Positions 1 to 6,239 of a stretch of 6,239 nucleotides of DNA are shown piece by piece. Position 1 is the first letter of the stretch, and every line of letters starts with the position of its first letter. The translations under genes and the position numbers were made by a program. This DNA is from JAHFOW01 sp964370795. GTDB lineage: Bacteria > Planctomycetota > Brocadiia > Brocadiales > Brocadiaceae. The notes beneath the pieces are model-generated. The model saw only the letters and a program-made list of their open reading frames with translations. It made no database searches and was not told where the DNA came from. The DNA lies in assembly GCA_964370795.1 (NCBI GenBank), contig CAYJME010000195.1, positions 1 to 6,239 of the forward strand. The letters run 5' to 3'.

Positions 1-1431
1 CCCCGCTTCGAGTCCGGCGGGCGCCTCATCTACCTCGGCGCCGGCCCCAGCGGCTACACCGCGGCGTTCCGCGCGGCAGATCTCGGCAAGAAGGTGGTGC
101 TCGTCGAGCGCTACGCCACGCTGGGAGGCGTGTGCCTCAACGTGGGGTGCATTCCCTCGAAGGCGCTGCTGCACGCGGCCAGGGTGATCGCCGACGCCGA
201 GGACATGGCGCACCACGGCGTCACCTTCGGCGCGCCGAAGATCGACCTGGACGGCGTGCGCAGCTTCAAGGACGGCGTGGTGGCCAAGCTCACCAAGGGC
301 CTCGCGAGCCTCGCCAAGGCGCGCAAGGTGACGGTGATCGAAGGCCGCGCGCAATTCGCCTCGCCGCATGCGCTGGAGGTGGAGACGAAGGAGGGGCGCA
401 AGCTCGTCTCGTTCGACCACTGCATCATCGCGGCCGGCTCCCAGTCCGCGAAGATCCCGGGCCTGCCGTACGACGACCCGCGCCTCATGGACTCCACGGA
501 CGCCCTCGAATTGAGGGATGTCCCGAAGCGGCTGCTGATCATCGGGGGCGGCATCATCGGCCTCGAGATGGCGACCGTCTACGACGGGCTCGGCTCGAAG
601 GTCACGGTGGTGGAATTCATGGACCGGCTCATCCCCGGCGCGGACCCGGACATCGTGAAGCCGCTCGCCAGGCGCATCGAGAAGCGCTACGAGAAGATCC
701 TGCTGAAGACGAAGGTCGCGAAGATCGAGGCGCTGCCCGAAGGCCTGCGCGCCACGTTCGAGAGCGCCGAGGCGACCTCGCCCGCGCCGGCCCCGGAGAT
801 CTACGACCGCGTGCTCCTCGCGGTGGGCCGCCGGCCCAACGGCGGGAACATCGCCGCGGAAAAGGCCGGCGTGACGGTAAACGACCGCGGCTGGATCCCC
901 GTGGACAACCAGATGCGCACCAACGTCTCGCACATCTACGCCATCGGCGACATCGTCGGCGAGCCCATGCTCGCGCACAAGGCGACCCACGAGGGCAAGC
1001 TCGCGGCGGAAGTGATCGCCGGCATGGCCCACCACGTGTGGGAGGCGCGCACCATCCCGAGCGTGGCCTACACCGACCCCGAGGTTGCCTGGATGGGTCT
1101 GTCGGAGCCGGAGGCCAGGGCACAGGGCGTGGAATACGAGAAGGCCGTGTTCCCGTGGGCGGCCAGCGGCCGCGCCATCGGCATGGGCCGCGAGGAAGGC
1201 CTCACGAAGATCCTCTTCGAGAAGGGCACGAAGAAGATTCTCGGCGCGGGCATCGTGGGCATCAACGCAGGCGAGCTCATCGCCGAGACGGTCCTCGCCC
1301 TCGAGATGGGCGCGGATGCCGAGGACATCGGGCTCACCATCCACCCGCACCCGACGCTCTCCGAGACGGTGTTCTTCGGCGCCGAGATCGCCGAGGGCAG
1401 CATCACGGACATGATGCCTCCCAAGAAGTAG
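1..1431 (+). CDS. lpdA: dihydrolipoyl dehydrogenase (E3), 5'-partial
   Basis: Flavoenzyme that reoxidises dihydrolipoamide with NAD+ in cytoplasmic 2-oxoacid dehydrogenase complexes. The frame is open from base 1 to the TAG at 1429-1431, giving 476 residues; E. coli Lpd has about 474. Numbering codon 1 at base 1, the sequence shows an FAD-binding GAGPSG at 13-18, the redox disulfide in GGVCLNVGCIPSK (Cys45 and Cys50), the NAD-binding GGGIIG at 182-187, the second FAD motif ending YAIGD near 327, and the catalytic pair in HPHPTLSE (His450, Glu455) of the dimerisation domain. All key residues are intact. No ATG, GTG or TTG occurs in frame before the FAD motif, so the start lies off the window. 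A GTG at 94 cannot be the start because it would delete the FAD motif. Whether a lipoyl domain is fused upstream, as in many betaproteobacterial E3 proteins, cannot be seen. The first dozen codons look atypical (see findings). A glycosyltransferase gene follows after 17 bases. Confidence 0.95.
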   Translation, partial: PRFESGGRLIYLGAGPSGYTAAFRAADLGKKVVLVERYATLGGVCLNVGCIPSKALLHAARVIADAEDMAHHGVTFGAPKIDLDGVRSFKDGVVAKLTKGLASLAKARKVTVIEGRAQFASPHALEVETKEGRKLVSFDHCIIAAGSQSAKIPGLPYDDPRLMDSTDALELRDVPKRLLIIGGGIIGLEMATVYDGLGSKVTVVEFMDRLIPGADPDIVKPLARRIEKRYEKILLKTKVAKIEALPEGLRATFESAEATSPAPAPEIYDRVLLAVGRRPNGGNIAAEKAGVTVNDRGWIPVDNQMRTNVSHIYAIGDIVGEPMLAHKATHEGKLAAEVIAGMAHHVWEARTIPSVAYTDPEVAWMGLSEPEARAQGVEYEKAVFPWAASGRAIGMGREEGLTKILFEKGTKKILGAGIVGINAGELIAETVLALEMGADAEDIGLTIHPHPTLSETVFFGAEIAEGSITDMMPPKK

Positions 1432-1448
1432 CCGGGATCGCCTCGCGG

Positions 1449-2735
1449 ATGCCTCCCCCCTCACCCTCCGGCGGGCTGGGCGACGTGCTGGCGCGGTTCC
1501 GGGCAGGCGAACTCGCCGCAGCCGAGGCGGGCATCGCCACCTTCCTCGCCCGCGATCCTGCCCACGCGCACGCGTTGCACCTCGGAGGAGAGATCGCCGC
1601 GCGCGCCGGCGACCTCGAGCTTGCGGCGTCGCGGCTGCGCGCGGCCGCGGCGTCCGCGCCTGCCCCGGAAGTCCTCGCGTCGCTCGCCCGTGTGAGCTGG
1701 CGGCGCGGCGACATCGAGGCTGCCCTCGCCGAATCGCGCCGGTCGCTCGCCGCCCGCCCGGGTTTCGTTCCCGCCCTGCTGGTCGAGGCCCTGGGCCTCT
1801 TCGCCGCCGGTGATGCCGCCGCCTGCCGGCAGCGCCTCGTCGCCGCGGGATTGCCCGACGCCGACCCGATGGTCGTGGAGTTCGCGTTCCAGGCGATCGC
1901 GGAGATCGTGCGCGACGGCCGCCGCGTCTTCGCCCGCGCCGGTCCGCCGTCCGCCGTCGGGCAGCTCCCGTCGCTCACCGTCGTGACGTGCAGCGTGGAC
2001 GAGGCGAAGCTCGCCCGTTGCCGCGCCGCCCTGCGCGCCTGCCTCGCGCCGGGGTTCGAGCACCTGGAGATCCGCGCTCCGCGCTCGCTCGCGCAGGCCT
2101 ACAACCGCGCGCTCGCCGAGGCGCGGGGCGAAGCGATCGTCTTCATCCACGACGACGTCGAGGTCCTCTCACCCGGGCTGGACGGCCTGCTCGCCCGCGC
2201 CCTCGCCCGCGCCGACGTGGTGGGCATCGCCGGCACGAGGCGGCTGGCGGGCCCCACGATCGGCTGGGCCGGGCAGCGCGAGATGCGCGGCTGGCTCGTC
2301 CACGGGTCCAGCGAAGCGGCGACCTGGGACTTCTCGGCGCTCTCGCTGCATGCCGGGCTTGCCGGCGGCATGCAGGGGCTCGACGGCTGCTTCATCGCCG
2401 CCCGCACGGCCGCGGCCCGCGCCGTCGGCTTCGACGAGGCGACCTTCGACGGCTTCCACTTCTACGACCTCGACTTCTGCCTGCGCGCCCACCGTGCCGG
2501 ACTGGCGGTGGCCGTCGACGCCGACATCCTCGTCGCCCACGCCTCGCGCGGAAGACTCGGCCCGGCCTGGGAGGCCCAGGCGCAGCGATTCGTGTCCAGG
2601 TTCGCGCCCCTCGGCCAGGCTCCCGCGGCCCCGAACCACTTCCACGCGGCGCGGCTCGCGAGCGCGGACGAGGCGAGGCGGCTGCACGCGGAGTTGGACG
2701 GGTTCTGCGCCGCCCTCGGAACGCGGTCGGGCTAG
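1449..2735 (+). CDS. TPR-repeat protein with C-terminal family-2-like glycosyltransferase domain
   Basis: Predicted 428-residue cytoplasmic protein. Residues about 10-140 are Ala/Leu-rich helical pairs with TPR-like spacing (for example the stretches around 13-40, 46-70 and 80-110). Residues about 174-380 resemble the Glyco_tranf_2_5 type of GT-A glycosyltransferase. A beta strand, SLTVVTCSVD, opens the domain at 175-184. An acidic metal/nucleotide-sugar motif, VFIHDDVEVL, lies at 231-240, LDGCFIA at 311-317, and an acceptor-side segment with FHFYDLDFCLR at 336-346. Such enzymes transfer sugar from an activated donor; donor and acceptor cannot be told from sequence. The ATG at 1449 is the first Met after the lpdA stop and leaves a 17-base gap. 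Only a weak GGGA at 1434-1437 precedes it, so translation may depend on lpdA readthrough. The frame stays open upstream through lpdA, but that is a GC-driven shadow. There is no signal peptide or membrane segment. The stop codon is shared in part with the convergent GAF gene. Confidence 0.85.
   Translation: MPPPSPSGGLGDVLARFRAGELAAAEAGIATFLARDPAHAHALHLGGEIAARAGDLELAASRLRAAAASAPAPEVLASLARVSWRRGDIEAALAESRRSLAARPGFVPALLVEALGLFAAGDAAACRQRLVAAGLPDADPMVVEFAFQAIAEIVRDGRRVFARAGPPSAVGQLPSLTVVTCSVDEAKLARCRAALRACLAPGFEHLEIRAPRSLAQAYNRALAEARGEAIVFIHDDVEVLSPGLDGLLARALARADVVGIAGTRRLAGPTIGWAGQREMRGWLVHGSSEAATWDFSALSLHAGLAGGMQGLDGCFIAARTAAARAVGFDEATFDGFHFYDLDFCLRAHRAGLAVAVDADILVAHASRGRLGPAWEAQAQRFVSRFAPLGQAPAAPNHFHAARLASADEARRLHAELDGFCAALGTRSG
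2732..2735. other. CTAG shared by two convergent stop codons
   Basis: The palindrome CTAG gives TAG on both strands: bases 2733-2735 stop the glycosyltransferase and the complement of 2732-2734 stops the GAF gene. The genes overlap tail to tail by two bases within their stops, three-base codons offset by one. No room remains for a dedicated terminator between them, so any terminator must lie inside the opposing coding sequence. Confidence 0.95.
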
Positions 2736-3454
2736 GGCAGGACGGCCGAGGCGACGATGGCCAGCGCGGCGAGGGTGGCGAGCCGCGGCGCCCCGTAGAA
2801 CGAGCGCGGCTTCGCCTCCGCGTCGAGGATCCCGATCACGCGGTTCGCATCGTCCACGAGCGGCAGGCACGCCTCGGATTTCACCTCGGCATCGCACACG
2901 TAGAAGCCGCCGCCGGCCTCGACGTGCTTGCCCACGTCGTCGATCACCAGGGCCCGTCCCGTGAGGCCCACCGTGCTGTTGCTGCTGCCCTCGGCGAACT
3001 CGGGCGTGAGGGGGAACTCGGCGCGGCTCGGGCGCCCGACATAGGAGAGCTTCACGAGCACTGGCGTGCCGGCGGGGTTCGTGCGGCGCTGGTAGATGCC
3101 GATCCAGTCCGAGCCCGTCGTCTCCTGCGCGCGCTCCACGAGCCGCTCGAGGAGGGCCAGGCGCCGCGTGGCCTGCTCGCTTCGGCCGCCGAGGATGCCG
3201 GCCAGGTCGTAGGGCACCGGCGCCAGCTCGTCCGGAACCGGGCACGAACCGTCCTGCGTGAGCATGGGAACCGGGTAGGTGTAGAGCGAGCCGGCGTCGC
3301 CGATCGCCACCTTGTCGCTCATCGCCTCGAGGAAATCGCCGATGGCGAGCGCGATCTCGTCCTCGTGGCCCTCGAGCTGCACGAGGCCCGCGGCGCGCAG
3401 GTACCCGGCGATGCGCGCGAGGCCCCCGGTGGCGCTGGATGCGGCGGATGTCAT
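2732..3454 (-). CDS. GAF-domain protein related to free-methionine-(R)-sulfoxide reductase
   Basis: 240-residue soluble protein. Residues about 1-95 form a helical N-terminal region I do not recognise, with a Pro/Tyr-rich stretch near 58-82. Residues about 98-238 read as a GAF domain close to the fRMsr (YebR/MsrC) subgroup: DWIGIY at 116-121 matches the family's NWAGFY, and VCDAEVKSEACLPL at 186-199 aligns without gaps to its catalytic ACDxxSNSEIVLPL region. Cys187 therefore sits where the E. coli catalytic Cys118 lies. The two other family cysteines (about 84 and 94 in E. coli) have no counterpart, while an extra Cys196 is present. It could thus be a reductase with altered recycling, a redox sensor or a ligand-binding GAF without activity. 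ATG at 3454 is chosen because GACAGG (complement of 3462-3467) sits seven bases before it. It is the last gene of the alaS array, 21 bases after the NUDIX stop. Confidence 0.75.
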   Translation of the reverse strand: MTSAASSATGGLARIAGYLRAAGLVQLEGHEDEIALAIGDFLEAMSDKVAIGDAGSLYTYPVPMLTQDGSCPVPDELAPVPYDLAGILGGRSEQATRRLALLERLVERAQETTGSDWIGIYQRRTNPAGTPVLVKLSYVGRPSRAEFPLTPEFAEGSSNSTVGLTGRALVIDDVGKHVEAGGGFYVCDAEVKSEACLPLVDDANRVIGILDAEAKPRSFYGAPRLATLAALAIVASAVLP

Positions 3455-3475
3455 GGAAGCGCCTGTCTCACGGGT

Positions 3476-4027
3476 TCATTTGCGCGGCGGCGAGCCGGCC
3501 GCGAAATCGACGAACTCGACCGCCAGGCCGCGCATGCGCATCCAGTCCGCCACCGCGAACCCGGTGGCCCGCGGCCAGGGCTTCAGGTCGGCCGGCGCGT
3601 AGCGGCGGTACTCCGCGAGCTCCGCGCCCAGCGACACCGTGCCCGTGGCCACCGCGTGGTAGCAGAGCATGATCTCGTTCTTGCGCTCGAAGATATAGTT
3701 GCCGATGAGCTGCGTGCGCGTCACGTCGAGGCCCAGCTCCTCCTTCACTTCGCGCACGACGGCCGCCTGCGGGTCCTCGCGCGCCTCGAGGTAGCCGGTG
3801 ACGAGCGCGAACCAGCCCTCGGGCCATGCAATATTCCTGGCGAGGATGATCTCGCCCTCGTGCTCGACCAGCGCGCCCACGGCGGGCGTGGGGTTGCCCC
3901 ACTGCACGAATCCGCAGGCCTCGTCGGGGCAGGCGAGCCGGTTCACGGTTCCGCCATCATCGGCGATGGGCCGCTCGGCGAGCGGCGTCGCGCAGCGCGG
4001 GCAGAAGGCGAAGGTCTCCGCGCTCAC
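3476..4027 (-). CDS. zinc-ribbon NUDIX hydrolase
   Basis: 183-residue cytoplasmic enzyme expected to hydrolyse a nucleoside diphosphate linked to another moiety; the substrate is unknown. An N-terminal zinc ribbon uses Cys9, Cys12, Cys33 and Cys38 (CPRC and CPDEAC). A complete NUDIX box spans residues 78-100: Gly78, Glu84, Arg92-Glu93, the metal-binding Glu96-Glu97 and Gly99. The short linker with WGNPTPAVGALV joins the two parts. The layout resembles NudC, but the NudC signature SQPWPFPxS after the box is missing, so I do not call NADH pyrophosphatase. The start is GTG at 4025-4027, just before the zinc ribbon; its GTGA overlaps the TGA stop of the DUF3422 gene by four bases, typical of coupled translation. 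The frame remains open far upstream inside the DUF3422 gene, but that extension has no family resemblance and is a shadow. The GAF gene follows after 21 bases. Confidence 0.9.
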   Translation of the reverse strand: MSAETFAFCPRCATPLAERPIADDGGTVNRLACPDEACGFVQWGNPTPAVGALVEHEGEIILARNIAWPEGWFALVTGYLEAREDPQAAVVREVKEELGLDVTRTQLIGNYIFERKNEIMLCYHAVATGTVSLGAELAEYRRYAPADLKPWPRATGFAVADWMRMRGLAVEFVDFAAGSPPRK

Positions 4028-5322
4028 GCGCCGTCCCCTTCCCGGCCCTCGAGCGCCCTGCGCACGCGGTGCACGCCCCCGAAGACCGCCGCCGCCACGA
4101 GGGGCACGCTGATCCCCATCACGAGGTCGGGATTCCAGTCGAGGCCGCCGGCCTTGGCCGCCTTCGCGAGCACGCCCACCAGCGACACGCCGTAATAGGT
4201 GATGACCACGACCGAGAGGCCCTCCACCGCCTGCTGCAGGCGCAACTGCAGCCGGCCGCGGCGGTTCATGGCCTCGAGGAGCTTCTGGTTCTGCTGTTCG
4301 CGGGCGATGTCCACCCGCGTGCGCAGCAGTGCGCTGGCGCGGGTCACGCGCGCGGCGAGGTTGCCGATGCGCCGCGAGGCGCTGCGGCAGGTGGCCATCG
4401 CGGGGGCGAGCCGCCGGTGCAGGAACTCCCCGATCGTGGAAAGCCCGGCGATGCGCACCTCGCGCAATTCCGCCAGGCGCCGGTTCACGAGCGCCTCGTA
4501 CGCTTCGGCCGCCTCGAAGCGGAAGCGCGTGGCGCTCTGCAGGTGCTCGACCCGGGCGGCGAGCCGCGTGAGGTCGTCGAGGAGACGCGCCTCGTCCTCG
4601 GGGGTGGCGCCCGCGATGCGTTCCACGATGTCGGCAAGCCCGGTCTCCATCGCGGCCAGGTCCGGCGCGGCCTTGCGCGCCACCGGGAAGGCGAGGAGCG
4701 CCATCATCCGGTAGGTCTCGATCTCGAGAAGCCGCTGCACCATCCGGCCCGCCTGCCCCAGGCCCATTTCGCGGTTGAGCACGAGGAAGCGCGTGAAGCC
4801 GTCCTCGCGGATGCGGAAATCGGCATAGGCCCATCCGCGGCCTTCCGCGACCGCACCGCCGATCACCGTGTCGGCCTTCGTCTGGAAGGCTTCCGGGGGC
4901 GGCGAGTCGCCCGCGTAGGGAACGAGGTCGATCGATACCGCCACCAGCACCTCGCCGGGCAGCGCGAAGGCCACGTCGGGCCACCCGGCCCGCTCGAGGA
5001 TGGCCGCCGGGGAATGCTCGCCGCCACCCTCGGCGAAGAACGTGTAGGTCGCGAACTCCGAGTGACCTTCCCACTTGAAGCGCAAGCCTTCGGCGAGCGT
5101 CACCACCGCGTGGTCCACCCCGGGCGCCACGGCCGCGCCGGCGGCGTGCGCCAGGCGCCCGAGCGCCTGCCGGTGGGCGTCGCGTTCCGCGGGACCGTGC
5201 CGGACCGCGAGATAAACGACGTGCTGGGCGCCCGCGAGGCGCACGTGCGGCCGCGCGTGCAACTCGTCGTTGAGGGCGAGGCGCAGGCTGTCTTCAGGCA
5301 GGGCGAAGCCGGGGGAAATCAT
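4024..5322 (-). CDS. DUF3422 family membrane-anchored protein
   Basis: 432-residue protein of the uncharacterised DUF3422 family; the function is unknown. Recognised from the N-terminal LNDELHARP at residues 17-25, the FKWEGHSEFATYTFF segment at 82-96 and the overall layout. Residues 1-200 look like a soluble alpha/beta domain. Residues about 215-365 are long, charged helices probably forming a coiled coil, with a QQNQKLLEAMNRRGRLQLRL stretch just before the membrane. Two hydrophobic segments follow, about 368-387 and 400-418, separated by a short loop containing DWNPDL; the tail is short and charged. No signal peptide is seen, so the large N-terminal part is presumably cytoplasmic and anchored to the inner membrane by a C-terminal hairpin (inference). 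ATG at 5322 lies three bases after the alaS stop with no strong ribosome site, so coupling to alaS is likely. The stop overlaps the NUDIX GTG start. Confidence 0.88.
   Translation of the reverse strand: MISPGFALPEDSLRLALNDELHARPHVRLAGAQHVVYLAVRHGPAERDAHRQALGRLAHAAGAAVAPGVDHAVVTLAEGLRFKWEGHSEFATYTFFAEGGGEHSPAAILERAGWPDVAFALPGEVLVAVSIDLVPYAGDSPPPEAFQTKADTVIGGAVAEGRGWAYADFRIREDGFTRFLVLNREMGLGQAGRMVQRLLEIETYRMMALLAFPVARKAAPDLAAMETGLADIVERIAGATPEDEARLLDDLTRLAARVEHLQSATRFRFEAAEAYEALVNRRLAELREVRIAGLSTIGEFLHRRLAPAMATCRSASRRIGNLAARVTRASALLRTRVDIAREQQNQKLLEAMNRRGRLQLRLQQAVEGLSVVVITYYGVSLVGVLAKAAKAGGLDWNPDLVMGISVPLVAAAVFGGVHRVRRALEGREGDGA
4035..4040 (-). promoter_or_regulatory. Shine-Dalgarno-like site of the NUDIX gene
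   Basis: The complement reads AAGGGG, preceded by further Gs, seven bases before the GTG at 4027. It lies within the last codons of the DUF3422 gene. Purine richness and spacing support the GTG start and a four-base coupled overlap. Confidence 0.6.
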
Positions 5323-5325
5323 CGC

Positions 5326-6239
5326 TTACAGCCGTTCGCCGAGCCAGCCTTCCACGGACGCCAGCGCGTCCTCGAGGCCCGCGGGGTTCGTGCCGCCGGC
5401 CTGGGCCATGTCGGGCCGCCCGCCGCCCTTGCCGCCCACCTGCTGGGCGACGAAATTGACGAGCTCGCCCGCCTTCACCTTGCCGGTGAGGTCCTTCGTC
5501 ACACCCGCGATGAGCGACACCTTGCCATCGGTCACGGAGGCGAGAAGGGCCACGCAACTGCCCAGGCGCTCCTTCACCTTGTCGAGGGAATCGCGCAGCA
5601 CCCCGGCATCGGCGCCCTCGAGGACCATCGCGACCGTCTTCACGCCCTTGATCGTGCGCATGCCTGCGGCGAGGACGTCCTCCATCTTCCCGGCAGCCAG
5701 CTGGCCCTTCAGCTTCGCGACTTCCTTCTCGAGCGCCTTCACGTTCTCGACGCCCTGCGCGACCTTCGCGTCGATCTCCGGGGGCAGGGCCTTGAGGGCC
5801 TCCGCGGCACGGGCGAGGCGGTCGCGGTCCGCATTCGCCTGCGCGAGGGCCACGCTGCCCGCGATGGCCTCGACGCGGCGGATGCCCGCCGCGACGCCGC
5901 CGTCCGAGCCGCCGCGGAAGTAGCCGATGTCGCCCGTGCGCGCCCCGTGCGTGCCGCCGCAGAGCTCGCGCGAGGTGCCGANNNNNNNNNNTCGCGCCGA
6001 GTTTCTGCGCGTCGTCGATCGGCATGACGCGGGCCTGCGCGGCGGCATTGGCGAGGATCTCGGCGTTGACGATCTCCTCCACGCGGCGGACCTCGGCCGC
6101 GGTCATCGGCGCGTTGTGGCTGAAGTCGAAGCGGGTCTTGTCCTCGTCGACGAGCGAGCCCTTCTGCTGAAAGTGCGGGCCCAGCACCTCTCGAAGCGCC
6201 TTGTGCATGAGGTTCGTGGCGGAGTGGTGGCGCATGGTG
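5326..6239 (-). CDS. alaS: alanyl-tRNA synthetase, C-terminal part, interrupted by an assembly gap
   Basis: AlaRS attaches alanine to tRNA-Ala and clears mischarged Ser/Gly. Only the editing and C-terminal parts are in the window; the aminoacylation domain lies beyond the right edge. From 6238 down to 5993 there are 82 residues, starting at HHSATNLMHKAL and including QQKGSLVD and TRFDFSHNAPMT, which are hallmarks of the editing domain. After the Ns, 217 residues run from GTSRELCGGTHGARTGDIG to the TAA at 5326-5328. They contain the zinc motif CGGTH (complement of 5947-5961), a coiled-coil region (about 5700-5850) and the C-terminal GGKGGGRPDMAQAGG motif (about 5396-5440). The two sides are in different frames only because the placeholder has 10 bases. 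Oddities: Asn replaces the second His of the zinc-binding HxxxH, and FRGGSDGG replaces the usual hydrophobic FKIVSEGG-like segment. It heads the array in this window; the promoter is not visible. Confidence 0.95.
5982..5991. other. assembly gap (10 Ns) inside alaS
   Basis: Ten undetermined bases within the AlaRS editing domain. Comparing the flanks with typical AlaRS sequences, about 16-17 residues are missing, including the usual LFGEKYGD-like segment. The run is a placeholder rather than a measured length. Confidence 0.95.

Noticed and set aside
94..96. GTG as lpdA start
   Set aside because: It would remove the FAD-binding GAGPSG motif; the frame is open to base 1, so the gene is simply cut by the window edge.
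132..1448. Long open frame running through lpdA into the glycosyltransferase
   Set aside because: The translation over lpdA is Arg/Gly/His-rich with no family resemblance, whereas the other frame is an unmistakable E3. It is an effect of high GC.
1432..1448. Promoter or terminator between lpdA and the glycosyltransferase
   Set aside because: Seventeen bases are too few for either, and no hairpin or T-tract is seen.
3476..4027. Calling the NUDIX protein NudC (NADH pyrophosphatase)
   Set aside because: The zinc ribbon and NUDIX box fit, but the SQPWPFPxS signature is absent and the protein is shorter than NudC.
4028..5074. Upstream in-frame extension of the NUDIX gene
   Set aside because: It overlaps the DUF3422 gene in another frame, is Arg/Gly/Pro-rich, and the zinc ribbon begins right after the GTG at 4027 with a good ribosome site.
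1988..6027. Long plus-strand open frames opposite the GAF, NUDIX, DUF3422 and alaS genes
   Set aside because: They are antisense shadows of recognisable minus-strand genes, with biased composition, no motifs, and one running through the N gap.
5294..6235. alaS as a frameshifted pseudogene
   Set aside because: The frame change occurs exactly at the placeholder Ns, and both sides are well-conserved AlaRS with complete hallmark motifs at the C-terminus.

Overview
The window is a dense, very GC-rich stretch (high 60s percent G+C by eye) of a bacterial chromosome. The residue-level look of its housekeeping proteins (dihydrolipoyl dehydrogenase, alanyl-tRNA synthetase, a DUF3422 protein) points to a proteobacterium, most likely a betaproteobacterium. 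This placement comes from recalled family sequences, not from a search. A run of 10 Ns inside alaS marks an assembly gap, so the source is probably a draft or metagenome assembly.

Layout: two convergent gene groups fill almost every base. On the plus strand lpdA (E3 subunit of 2-oxoacid dehydrogenases, 5' end off the window) is followed after 17 bases by a TPR-glycosyltransferase fusion protein. On the minus strand, read from the right edge, a compact four-gene array runs alaS (3' part only), a DUF3422 membrane-anchored protein, a zinc-ribbon NUDIX hydrolase and a GAF-domain protein. Its junctions are +3, -4 and +21 bases, so it is probably one transcription unit with translational coupling. 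The two groups meet tail to tail at a single CTAG that supplies the TAG stop of both genes. There is no intergenic stretch over 25 bases, and I saw no RNA gene, mobile element, CRISPR array, repeat or promoter. A good Shine-Dalgarno-like site precedes the GTG start of the NUDIX gene.

How the genes fit together: LpdA reoxidises dihydrolipoamide for the pyruvate or 2-oxoglutarate dehydrogenase complexes, and AlaS charges and proofreads tRNA-Ala. The three genes after alaS are small, poorly characterised proteins. NUDIX and a GAF protein related to free-methionine-sulfoxide reductase suggest metabolite clean-up or redox sensing, which is inference.

I see no clear new defence or mobile system. 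The points worth a second look are: the alaS gap, whose true length must differ from 10; an Asn in place of an expected zinc-ligand His in the AlaRS editing domain; a MurQ-like reading of the first codons of lpdA; the lone conserved cysteine of the GAF protein; and the shared-stop convergent junction.
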